Position numbers and translations under genes: made by a program. A stretch of DNA of 64,000 nt from Allacma fusca (Eukaryota > Arthropoda > Collembola > Symphypleona > Sminthuridae), in NCBI GenBank assembly GCA_947179485.1, contig OX359247.1, positions 50,503,131-50,567,130 of the forward strand, given 5' to 3'. Positions 1 through 11,589 of this stretch are shown here, piece by piece. A model generated the notes under the pieces. The model was not told where the DNA came from, ran no database searches, and worked only from the letters and a program-made list of their open reading frames with translations. Position 1 is the stretch's first letter. Each line of letters opens with the position of its first letter.

Positions 1-366
1 AGAGTAAAATCGAGTCCTTGCTATAATAATTTCTTTTAATATATAGGAATGCTTTGATTTTACGTGAATCTCTCACTACATACAATGAAAAATATTTTTT
101 TCAATAGCCTGAAGACAATAACCCGAAAAGAAATGCACAGAATTTTATTCAATCAATCTACTAGTAAAAGTAGTAAATAAAAATATGCAATGGTATATAT
201 TTCACAGATACTAAACAAGTTTAAGAAAATCGCTTAATTAACGTTTATACTATACGTTCAAATTGGGGACTTATTTGGACGTGTTTTTAGCGTTATTATT
301 TGGGTGATTCACAAACGTTTTCAACTTCACCGGTTCTGAAACGTTTAAAATCAGTAGATGTGTTAC

Positions 367-1787
367 CTGGGATGTTACAAACCCTCTATTCAGGGTATAG
401 AACCCTGCAGGCGAAATCCTGGGGGGTGATGACGAAATTTTTGTGATCAGTAGTTGGAGCTGAAGTTCACAACATACACGCAATTTAATACATCGAAATT
501 AATAATAAATATTATGGAATTTTGTTAACTAACATTTTGTGCCACCCGTTCAGGCTGTTTGTTCAAAGCTTCTATTTCCGCTATATCCAACAGATTCAAA
601 GCCTGAATATCGTACAAAAATACAGAACTTCACCGCTCAACAAAAAATACTCAACTGAAAGGTCAGGGCTGTCAGTAATATAAGAAATTTACTAAATTTA
701 AAATAAATAATTTTACCTCTTCTTCCATAGTACTACACACATTGCATATGGAAAGCAACAGGTACATACAGAGTAGTAGTGTTAGGAACTGATGTGGAAT
801 AATAGAATAGGTAATACTGGGTACGAATGTATTCTGATTTCTAGATTGAACTATCACGAATATGAAAAAATAAATTGTAGCCAGAATGGAATACATAAAT
901 GTCGGAATTTGGGAAAAAAGTCGAAACCCGAAGGTGGAATTTGCTTCTTTGACTAGTTTTAAACACTTATCATAATTTGAAAAAAACTTTGTAAAGTCGT
1001 CATCACCGGTTGTATTCTCAGAACGTTTCATGAGGAGCTCGGCCAAGATATGATTTAATTCATGCAGAAACTTTTGAATGATTTGAAAACATATGGTAGC
1101 TAGTAATGTCTGAAAGAGGTACAAGGAGAAGGCAAAATTCCAAATGTAATTGAGAATAACATTTGTTACAGATATATCCACATCTCCACGGTGTTTAGTC
1201 ATAAGAGTTTGCAGTAATGCAACCACCTCCAGGACAAGAAAAGTAGTAAATACGATCATTATTATTTTGCTCTTCGATTGCATTTGACTTTTAAAGGTCA
1301 AGCCTTGATTTTCATTACAAAATATGTCCTGGTAAAGTGCTTCTAGATTTGTCCAAAACCTTCGAAAGGATTCTCGAGAGTAGAATAAATTGATGGTGAC
1401 AACAATATTGTTAATTAGAAATACGGCACCTTGACTTGTGATAACCAAAATATCCAGAGTTACTTCAGTTATGCTAGAGACCCAGTTTTGGTTGGAATTG
1501 AAAAACCAAAAAAATCTTAAAACTATAAACAAGTTAAAGAAAACAGTGTACCAGGCGGTAAAACTCCTCAGAGTAAAGACCAGCTCGGAACAATTTTCCC
1601 TAGTATTAACAACAGAAAATGGAAACTGTCCACAAATTTTGAGAATAGAAAACGCAGGATTCATTACTCTAAACACGTACTTTGTTTCCTCAGAAGCTAC
1701 ATATATTTCTGGGCTTTTAAAGCTATTATTCATTTTCCATGTGAGAATTTCCTGAACATGTGTAACGGTTGATGCTTTGGGGTCCAT
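367..1787 (-). CDS. Gustatory receptor A (subfamily 1), 3' end incomplete
   Basis: Likely a seven-transmembrane gustatory receptor subunit, a ligand-gated cation channel of taste neurons in this family. Exon 1 is 1787..717 (357 codons) and carries six hydrophobic segments and the subfamily motif ILKICGQFPF at residues 48-57. Exon 2 is 602..534 (23 codons). Exon 3 is 459..367 (31 codons) and contains ISPAGFYTLNRGFVTS, the family's block before the last helix. All junctions are GT-AG. I chose the Met at 1787 because it puts the ICGQFPF motif within two residues of its place in gene B; the frame is open further up, to 1865. No exon with a TY-to-QF signature was found between 1 and 366. The last exon therefore lies off the left edge, has diverged, or has been lost. 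Confidence 0.8.
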
Positions 1788-1865
1788 GTCTACTCTATTC
1801 AGCAGTCTAAAAGCGGTTGTATATGAGTTAGTGGAGAAAGTATTATTCAGACAGAGTAGTAACAA

Positions 1866-3471
1866 CAGACACTTGTCTAGGAGCAGTTCCTACTGGTAAT
1901 ATTGAACTATGATTATTAGAAAGTGCTGAACTTAGTTGATTCCTAAATTTGAATACCTTTATGTGCATGTGAATGTTTAACGTATAAATGTAGCAACTTT
2001 TGTTTAATCAGTACGTTCTAATCATGAGTCAATAATACATGCTCTAAAAAATTAATTTCATCACGATGATTTATTCCGATAACATTTTTGGCCGAAACTG
2101 CTAATTAAGCAAACAATTAAAACATTTAAAAACAAGTACAAAAGACTATACTGATTTAGCTCCTGTGCATCCTCTATACTTTACTTATTTGTCTCCTTCA
2201 TCCATGAATCTTCTAGATTGGTCTCATGAACTTTTATGCGCACTGCATTCATAAACTTGACGAAAAACTGGGCGTGACAGGGAAACAGTAAAACATTCAA
2301 GGGAACAGTTCTGCTTCATATATTTAAGCTTGTACGCACTCATTATGCATTGGACGATTGGACAGCATGGATGTTGGTTGAGTGTGAGTATAGAGAGTTG
2401 AGGGAAATGGAGGTATGTATGCGACCTGTCAAAGGTTAGGCGGAGGCTCTAAAGTACTACAGATAAAAGGGAAAGCAGGTGGATAAGGCTTTGGGTAGTG
2501 AAAGATCTGCGTGAGATCTGACTTCAGAGCAGGAGGAATTCTGGTTTTTGTTTCAAGAGATCACTGCAGAGCTGTCACTGTTGTAAAAATGTTTTTGCAT
2601 TTTTAAATCTTAATTAAAAACAGTTCTGTTTCTAAATTAGTTTGGAAGAGTTTCCCTGAACTGAGCAGCAGTAGTACAGGTTATTTTGTATTAATCGCTC
2701 AAGTGTCACAGAAACTGGAAAGAAGGGAAAGGAAAGCAGCATCACTTAACATTTTGGGACACCTGGCTCACGTGTCTCTTCTAACGACGACATACTATAG
2801 GAATCTTCCTGATTTGGGGAAGAGGACAGTATTTAATATATAGACCGGGCGAGTTTCACTTTAAAGGTTCGGGATTTACAGTGAATCATTGATTAGACTT
2901 TTGCAAGCTTGCGATTTCTGAGAAAAATACTAAAAATGTGTGGAAATTGTCCCAGAATTTTAGTATTTTTGTAAACGTTTTGAAATAATAAATGAACATG
3001 CCTCACACTTTTGAGTCCCACAGTCGCAATTTTAAACTTGGACTGTTCGTATTAGACGCAAATGAATCCCCATCAAAATCGTTACAAGATATTATGTTCT
3101 AACAAATTCATCTGCTCAATACATTCTAAATACATGAATCGATAATACATGCTCTGAAAAATTAGTTTCATTACGATGATTTATTACGATGAAACAGCAA
3201 ATCAAGTAAACAATTAAGTAAAAGTTTAAAGCACAATTCTGATTGAACCCTTGTGATGTTCAGCTTCTACGTTTTACTTTGTCGGCTTTTTTCATCCATG
3301 AATCTTGGAGATTAGCTTCATCAACTTCTGTGTGCTCTGCATTCATAAACATATAGATGTACGCAGCTGGGTAATTGTTTTCCCAGTTTTGATGCAGGTG
3401 AATAGCATTCTTCGAAAATAATAATATTATTGTTTTTTTAATACTTGGTGTACAAAAAACAAACATCATAA
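1866..3471. other. Intergenic region between Gr A and Gr B
   Basis: No convincing gene. Positions 2025-2270 and 3125-3355 are diverged copies of one another, both with 'aataatacatgctct' and 'catccatgaatctt'. The second copy is the 3' flank of Gr B, and part of it recurs downstream of Gr C near 19890. The first copy could mark the 3' flank of a lost receptor gene. Confidence 0.5.
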
Positions 3472-6417
3472 TTATTCACGTTTGAACTGAGCCAAAACTA
3501 TGAAGTACGTTGTTACAGTGGCTGCAACCTAAAATATTAGAATGATTTCTAGGTAACATCTTGTAAATTATGAAATTCTAATAAATTAGGAAATCCACTG
3601 CTTCTCGCAATGCTAGAATATACACGGCGAATAAATACAAGCTGAAAATGACATTATTTATTTAATTGATGTAATCACTTACAGATGTGATGAATCGTCG
3701 ATTCAAAGTATAAAACCCTCGGGGCGATATCTTCAGACGGGATTTTGAAATCTTGCCAATCAACAGTTGGAGCTGAAGGACATGCATATTTTGTAAAATG
3801 TTGTTGGCATTTTTGTAGGAATTGTATAATGGAAACAAATTGCAGAATTGCTTAAAATAAGATACATATTCTAATTATACTAAAGTTTCAAGAGGGTATG
3901 TGCGTTTGTGTGCATCTCGTTTCTTTTTCTAACTCAATTGGAGGTATTTTTATGTTGGGGATGGGGGACACCTAATGTGTTAGAAATTGGGCTCTTTATA
4001 GTTTTGTCAGGGATACGGGTGAATTTATGTATTAGGAGTAAGGGCAAATTTATACATGGATAGGGAGGATTTTATGCAGTAGGGCGAGTAGGGTTAAGGG
4101 AACTTTACGGGTTATGAATAAGGGGAGCTTCATACTTTAGACTTTGTAGACATTCTCTGGTTTTAAGTTCCGGGTAGTGAGAGCCTATTTGTACTTACTA
4201 ATCGGGGGTGATTTTTGATTTATGTATAGCGGGAGCTGTTTAGGTTACGGATAATGGCATGAATTTTACAGGTGGAGTATTCTTATCTTTGATGTTCCTC
4301 AGTGGAGCCAACCCGTTATAGGAACGGCAGGAACAGTAGAACACAATTATCATAAACTTCATTTTCGTTAATCTTACTAAAAGTGAGACCGAATTTATTG
4401 ACAGATGGTGATCTACTGTATCATTAACTTTTAAAAACTGCTAGCTCATACCCCAATTACTAAATTCGTTCATTTTCAGCACAAACGGTTTGTCAGAATA
4501 AATTTATTTGAACTCATATGATGAAATGCCACACTAAAACTTAACTTACCCTGGAAAAAATCCAACAACTTGAAATGTTAGATTTTTACAAGGTCATGAA
4601 ATTGCAAAATTATCATGTCTAAATCCATCTAATTTTTTTTCGCATATCACGAATTCTTTAACCGAAATTTGACTAAGTGATTATAAAAGTAACACCCCAG
4701 CCAAGAACCCATACTTTTTCGCACAAAATTCAAATTAAACTTTCATAGCAGTTTTATTCAAGACTCAAGATCGGACCATATTCAACATATCGTGAGAGAT
4801 CTCTACTTTTACCTCATGTTGAAGAAATTCTGGTCCTATGGAACTGTATTCACAATACGGAAGAGCTGGAGCTACAATATTTTGCAAGAAGTTACCTTCT
4901 GACATGAAATTTCATGAAATAAGCTCACACAAATCTATTTCGAGTATCCTTTTTAAGCTAAAAGAAAAATCGCTTTTTTCGACTCTAGTGACAAGAGTGC
5001 ATTGTAGCAAGGTAAATCATAATAAACAATAATTTTCATTTGGTCTACTGTTACCCCCGTTCGTGAACAGATGGACTCTACTGGTTACTTAATTACATTC
5101 TAATTAAATCAATTTCTAAGTCCTTACAATTTTTATAGTTGGTTTGGGCTGACTGCATAAATATTCAACATTTAATATATCGGAAGGCTTCAAAGCCTGA
5201 AATCGAATAATAATTCCTAATAATTTTCAAACATTAGCGCAGTGCTACATCCGTCACGAATATTATGGTAGTACATGTATAATATTACAAACTATATAAT
5301 GCATCAGATACGAAACTAAGCATTTGTTTACCTCATTCATGATGGCGTCACAAATATTGCACAATGAAAAGAGCAAGTAAATGCATAAAATTCCAAGTGG
5401 AAGCTGAGCTCGAGAAATTTTGTTAAAGTTGTCCAAACTTTGCTTACTTTCAGAGAGGAAAGAAAATAGGAAAAAATAAATCACAGCTAGGAGAGAATAT
5501 ATTAAAAACCCAACTTGAAGGAGAAGCCTGAACCCAAAGACAGCATTCGCATCCTTTACTAGAAGGAGACATTTTTCATACTTTGAAGCCAATTTAATGT
5601 ACTCTTCCTGTTCAGCCGACTGATTGTGATAGGAGCCAACCAAATGAAAATGTGTACATCCTTTCGTCGAGCTCCGATTCAATAGCTCGCCCAATTCTTC
5701 GTTGAGTCGACGTAAAAACTTATGAATGACGTGTAGACAGATTGTGACAAATAATGTCTGGAATATGTAAAACATACTCACCAGATTCCACACGTAATCC
5801 AGCACAGGCATTAAAGTGTTTGCACTTTGAAATAAAAATAACTCCCACATCATTCCCAAATTCAAAAAACAAGCTGACGCTACTATCGTGATCATTTTTA
5901 TACTTGTGTATCGTAATTTGAGTTTGAAAGCAAGTCGCTGGTCCTCAGTGCAAAAGCATTGCTCATAAACCAGTTCTAAATTGAGCCAGAAATCCAGAAA
6001 CCGCTGTCGAGAGTAGAATATGTCAATGGTTACGAGGATGTTAATAATTACAAACGTAAGACCTTGTCCCAAGAAAATTGCTAAGTCTAAGTTCAACGTA
6101 AAAGTATGTCCGAAAGTCCCACGGTTTGGAAGGAAAATCATTTTTAAGAACATCAAAGAATTAAATGCTATGCTGTACCAAGCAAGGAACCCTCTTAGTG
6201 AGAAAACAAGCGTTGCCTTTCCTTCTATAGTTCCAACTGAAAAAGGAAACTGGCCACAGATTTTCAAAATAATTAAAAAAGGGCGCAGAGTTGTAAATAC
6301 GTTTTTGGTGCCTTTACAGATAGTTGAAGATTCAGTTTTTTCTGTATTACTGGTATTGGAATGAATTATTTTGCAAACTGAAGATTTACAATCTTGGATG
6401 TGGGGTGGTAATGACAT
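3472..6417 (-). CDS. Gustatory receptor B (subfamily 1), complete
   Basis: Predicted gustatory receptor of 433 residues. Exons are 6417..5332, 5196..5128, 3772..3683 and 3528..3472, all GT-AG and all phase 0. Helices lie near residues 77-96, 111-134, 174-196, 206-231, 300-325 and 335-358, with the seventh at the C terminus. Exon 3 reads KISPRGFYTLNRRFITS. Exon 4 reads VAATVTTYFIVLAQFKRE then stop, so the family signature TY-h5-QF is intact. I chose the Met of MSLPPHIQ at 6417 because it is the first ATG in the open frame and is conserved in gene C. Intron 2 (1355 bp) holds a G-rich minisatellite. Gene C is a very close paralogue. About 60 bp of 5' flank ('atttgctatttcacc' near 6540) is also conserved with C and may hold the shared promoter. 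Confidence 0.92.
3925..4290. repeat. Degenerate G-rich minisatellite in Gr B intron 2
   Basis: Loose tandem units of about 30-40 bp of the form 'ttaggGATAgggGAGcTTTA'. The same kind of array sits in intron 2 of Gr C and of partial Gr K. Shorter stretches occur near 17215 and 48205. The unit boundaries are approximate. Confidence 0.6.
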
Positions 6418-7744
6418 TTTCAAAATTCTTTTGGAGTTCTTTAAGCTTTCGTGTTCAGGAAACAAATTAGAGCTCGACACATGAAGCTTTACTAGTTAGA
6501 GGAATTTTATAAGTCGGGACAATGGGGTATTTGGAAGAATATTTGCTATTTCACCGCTAATTTGACTCTTATGAATGCTCGTGCTCAGGAAGAGAAGGGA
6601 GTGAAATGTTTGCTTGTACACACATTAATGCATGCATTATTTGCACTTTCCTTCATCGGTTTCATTTCATAACGAGCATTTGCTTGGAATAAATATTTAT
6701 TCATCGTTGATTGAAATTGTGGACTTCATCGGTAACAAATAATAAGCAAATATAAGCTATGTATTTATAATTTGTCCATGAATGCAGCATGATCGCAAAA
6801 ACATTGAATTTTAATATCACTAGCTTAAATTTTCATCGGCTTCGCCAGGGGAATATACATAACATACTTTATGTGGCATACATATGTATACCACATAAAG
6901 ACTACAATGCTAGACTTTGTGGTACATGGTACTTGCAAACCAGTAGGAGTGCGCCAGGAAGAGAGCAAAATTTAATAGTGCCATCAGCGTCAGATTAATT
7001 TATTTTGATGTATTTCCATTGTGGAGTAGTAGTAGTACATATTAGTAGTATATTACTATAGTGAAGACTGCCATTAATACAATCTAAACAGGATTCTAAG
7101 CTGAATAAGGCTCTAAGGGGCGAAGCATCACAATTTCATGTAACATCACAAGCTAGTAAACTAGTTTCTGTAATACCTTAAAATGTTTATGCATATAGTG
7201 AGCGCTAACTATTCTACAGTAACGTTCATACATACGGGTGGCCTTTGTAAGTATAGCTTGGAGTAACTCACAAAATTTTTAATAGAACATTTGAATGAAC
7301 TGAATGATCGTGATTGTAATGGATGATTTAATTAATGATTGAATAAACTGAATATCAGAACATTAACCCGAAGGATGTAACTACTTCACACGTCATTCAC
7401 ACTTACTAAAGTTCAGATGATGGGTTTCAACACACTATGGAGGGTGTGAAACATTTGATTCATAGTTTCTGCTCTAATCTTACAGCTGGAAAATAATGAG
7501 TCATTCACAGTAATTTTCAGTTTATTCTCGGAATTGATCCGTCAAATCCTAATAAACTATTTACTCAAAATTATTTAACAACAAAATTTTGTAACGATGT
7601 AATTAAACCTAATTGTATAACATATTAAAAGGTTGATTATATTCAGCGCGTATTGTCTCATTCTGTATGCATACATACAATAAATTTTAAAAGACATGTT
7701 CATGAAACAGAATATATATAATTGGAAATGAATAACAAACATAG
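6418..7744. other. 5' flank of Gr B and intergenic DNA
   Basis: No gene seen. It includes a near-perfect 34-bp palindrome at 6867-6900 (CTTTATGTGG at one end and CCACATAAAG at the other) and a short (AGT)n stretch near 7026. Confidence 0.4.
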
Positions 7745-9161
7745 GGTGGTATTCAGGTTGCTACTCTCCCACTCAAATCCGCACTCAACTCACAAATGTT
7801 TGAGTGCGAGTGACGTTTTGGTATTCTGGTTGAGCTTTCTCAACCTGCGCTCATTGTCAGTGGGTGCACTCCCGTTATTGAGTGACACATTAAGTCACCA
7901 ATTTGGTCACTAGATTCTCCACTCGCCTGTAGTTACATACATGCGTAAATTGATACTTATTTAAAATGAAGATGCAGCAACGAAACATAACCTATAAGTT
8001 ACTTGAACGCCTCCAAAAGTTTAAAAATCTGTTTAAACTGAACTTAAGGCATTTAAAAGATTTATCAAATCCCTTTGAACTTTTCAGTGACAATTTATTT
8101 CGGGAGAAATTTCGATTTTAACCTGTAATTTATTGCATTTCTCAGCAATCTGTTCACGGAATCATAATCAAAGTATGCACAATTTTTGGCTTCGTTGCAA
8201 TCTCGATTTATGAAATTTTCAAACTAAAGCAACGTTCAATCAGTGAGAAATTTTTTTAGGTTTATGGAAGTTTTATGGAATCGCAAACTTTCGGGGTGAT
8301 ATAAAAAATTCCTAAACATACATGCATTATACACAGCATTTATTTTGCCTGGTTTCTTCTAATATTTAGTTTTTTTGGTAGTTAATACTTTTATGTAGGT
8401 ACTTAAAAGATTTATCAAAACCTTTGGAACTTTTTAGTAACAATTCATTTCGGGAGAAATTTCGATTTAAGAATACTTTTGTTTCTGCGTTCCTGTTACC
8501 GATTGTCACAACTCAGTTACTATCTTGTAAAGGTGGACATGTTCCAATTATTTTTCAGATATTTTGCATTAAGATTTTTGGCCACTGGGTCATTCCAATC
8601 AGTAATTGCGGACACAGGTTTCATTTCTCAACCATCAGTTCCCCGAATCATATTGAAAATATTTACAATTGTAAGTTGAAGGGTGAGAGTTGACTTCTAT
8701 TGGCAATTTTTTCCATACATTTTCTTAGAGATCGTTGAAAACTATTGGTTTTTTTTTCAATAACGTTTTCATGGGATTTCACAATGGAAATTAAAAATCC
8801 TCGTTTGGATGTATGTACCTAAAGGAGGAGACTAGCTTGTCTAGAATTTGATGTTTTTAGGAAGAATTATTGCAGGGAGTTTGTGTCATTTTGTGTGCGA
8901 AAATGAAAATAATAAATTGTATTCTTCTTAGAATGGAATTCGTTTGTTTAAATGAATTTTTCTGTAATGCCGGTAACTACTTATACATAATTACTTCGCA
9001 TGTTTCCAACAGTTAGGGGTCTCTCACGGGAGTGCTGGTTTTATTTTTGAGTGGTGGAAACTTGTATTCCATTGCCACTAGTACTCACACTAGTTCTCTG
9101 ACTCACACTCAAGCTAGTTCTAGTGTTAGTGTGAGTATTTAAATGTAACTTGAATACCACC
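7745..9161. mobile_element. Non-autonomous DNA transposon with TIR GGTGGTATTCA
   Basis: The ends are inverted repeats: GGTGGTATTCAGGTT on the left and, on the other strand, GGTGGTATTCAAGTT on the right. Near each end are runs of an ACTCAC/GAGTG-type motif (about 7769-7850 and 9040-9140). An internal direct repeat of about 70 bp occurs at 8046-8118 and 8402-8470, both ending in 'cgggagaaatttcgattt'. No transposase was recognised and no clear target-site duplication was found, so the superfamily is uncertain; it resembles the hAT-like elements listed below. Confidence 0.65.
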
Positions 9162-9549
9162 GATAGGATCGACACGGCAAACACTTTTTCTGGACGTTGC
9201 ATGTAGAGGTAAATGTAAGCTAGAGTTTCTGTAATGACAGAAAAGTAATTATATGGTTCAGATAAATTGAAATGTTATGTAAAGTAATTATGTAACTATT
9301 TCGCACTCACAAATAAATACACAACTTGAATATGTAATAAACTACAGTTTCAAGTTCCAGCGCAAGAGCATAATAGATGCAATTCGAAGAACTGTCATAT
9401 CGGGTAAAGGTTCCTTGATTCTCCTAGAGGTTATCATTTAAAACCATATGTTTTTAAGCCGTTATTGGCTTTAGGAATGATTATAAGCCATACTGTACTA
9501 TATAATAACATTGCTGTACATATATGTCCGGTAAAAGTACAATAACCCC
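9162..9549. other. Unassigned intergenic DNA
   Basis: I see no gene or repeat that I can name. Confidence 0.4.
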
Positions 9550-9776
9550 TGTAAAATACATTAGGTACCTTTATTTGTTACATTTTCATTGGTTAAAATA
9601 ATGTCTAGAATATTCCAGGAGGTGGGCACTTACATGCTCACCTCCGTATATAAACCCCAGCCTCGTCATTCTCGGTGGCGAGAGAATCCCGAGCAACAGG
9701 CTGAGAAAGGCTAGGAACGCGTGTAAGAACAAGACGAAGTATATAACCTTTGTACGCACAATATACAATAAATCTA
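9550..9776 (+). repeat. Possible solo LTR or promoter fragment
   Basis: The segment has a TATA box (gtatataaacc near 9654), a GC-richer stretch and then 'aataaa' near 9767, ending in 'tctaca'. That order within about 200 bp resembles an LTR. A CT-rich tract follows at 9777-9842. I could not fix the 5' boundary or find target duplications. It could instead be the promoter and short transcript of something unknown. Confidence 0.3.
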
Positions 9777-10093
9777 CATTTTCCTCTTCATTTTTTTTCT
9801 CTCTCCTTACTCTCTTTCTATTTTTATTCCATCTCCACAGCTTCCGATTCCTAAATCCTATTCATAAATAACAATGTATATGTGTACGTAGATACTTATA
9901 ATAATTACATAAACGATTTTTACGATATAAGCTTTAGCTATCTACTAATTTTGCACACTAAATTGCAAAGCAGTATGGTCAAATATACAATTTTGTGCAA
10001 AAGAAATTATTCTTTATTTTATTTAATATATAAGGCATGCATAAAGATGTATAATATAAGACTTTATCAGGATGTTTGGGCAAATCGTTCGTT

Positions 10094-10291
10094 CTAGCTT
10101 GCTTCCTTTAGTCTTCGCCTTACACTACGGTCACCAATATTGACTCCAGCACCGCTTCTTACGATGTTAGCGATCAGGTTTAATGGACACTTCCCATTTT
10201 CTACGGCTGACTTTATTATGTAGCGACCAACGCTCTTGCCGGTAATCATAGGTCGGCCAGTCTGAGGTTTTGTAGATTGTTCCGAACCTCG
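10094..10291 (-). pseudogene. Tc1-like transposase fragment, N-terminal HTH
   Basis: One open stretch of 65 codons ends at a stop at 10094. It includes TGRPMITGKSVGRYI and, later, GDRSVRRRLKEAS, the pattern of the second helix-turn-helix of Tc1/Tc3 transposases (GRP linker, then a TVRRRL-like recognition helix). The catalytic DDE part is absent: the frame stops directly after this domain. Upstream homology on the same strand is out of frame. Probably a dead fragment. Confidence 0.5.
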
Positions 10292-11589
10292 TCCACCTTA
10301 AAATCATTCTGAACAGCTGGATACGGAACATGTAGCAATTTGGGGTCTTTTAATAGAAACGCCGTCTGTATACCACCGGATAATTAACGCCTTAGGATCC
10401 TGGTTTAAAGCTTTTCCCCGGACCGTAACTGCATAATTAATTGGATTATGACACTATTCTCCAAGCCGGAGTTTTTTTTGTGAATTCTGCGCAGAGGGGG
10501 AATTGAGTACACATGCATAATGCAAATTTTTTTTCCGTGAAAATTTTCTTTGTAAATTCAATAAACTTTAAATGTTATAGTTATAATACTCTCAGTCACT
10601 ACTCTTTGCAAATGTATGATTTACAAGTCTTTGGTTTGATTTAGAGGATATCTATTATCTGAAAGTTTTTACATGATTTGTATTTTGCATTTTTGCACAG
10701 TGTCATGATTCGGTGTGATTGAAATATACATGTAATAATACACATAAAATGTTAAAACATGAAATAAGTTGTCCGTCTATAATATATGTGATAACACATC
10801 CCTACAGCTTTGCCCTAATTTGAATAGTACTAAACAGTTAATATTGACAGGCTAAATGAAATACTACCAGTACGGAATGGTTTAAATAAAATTGCAGATG
10901 AATATTGAAAGGTCGAATATTTTATAATTTTATTACATATGTAGGTCCACTGCATGGTATCCACACTGGCTACACCGCCACCAATGGGATATTTAACACA
11001 CTGTGTACCACACTATAACGTATAATGGTTACTGGATAATCCACTGATGTCGGCAAGTTTTTATTTTCATCAATAAGGTAGTTGGTAATTTGAAAAGAAA
11101 CCCAAGAAAATCATTACATTGAATTCAGCTGCTGATAAGTAAAGCAACAATGCTTTCAATTTCATCGTCACTGTTTAACCCTAATTTCAAAATAGTTTGG
11201 TTTTTCGCGTTAATCAGCTAGTTTATATGGGTAACACGGGACGACAGTATCTGAAATTTAATTCAGTTTAAAGTTTTGGTTCAAGACACTACCAATAAGA
11301 AATCTAGTAGAATGATACATTTCTGGAAGGAGTAGTGCTTACATTGTTTGATCACACAAATTAAATAGAAGCCTTCGTATAAATAAATGTCAAACAAAAA
11401 GTATATTACAAAAGAGTTGTAGGGGGTACGAATAGCTGTTGCAATTTACGGTATATTTAGGTATAAAGGCAAATGAAACTAGAAGGGTTTCATGTCCACA
11501 TTGATTACAGCAAGTGAACTTTCTTATTTTCTTCATCAGAAATAATTAATTCCGAATTATTAATGCAAGTGCAAGACTCACCCAATGAA
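10292..11589. other. Unassigned intergenic DNA
   Basis: No gene recognised. AT-rich sequence downstream of Gr D. Part of 11480-11590 is shared with the 3' flank of Gr E at about 43060-43180, as expected of duplicated genes. Confidence 0.4.

Noticed and set aside
6020..6364. Plus-strand open frames opposite Gr B and Gr C (also 23047-23565)
   Set aside because: Antisense shadows of conserved receptor exons; conservation is explained by the receptor frame.
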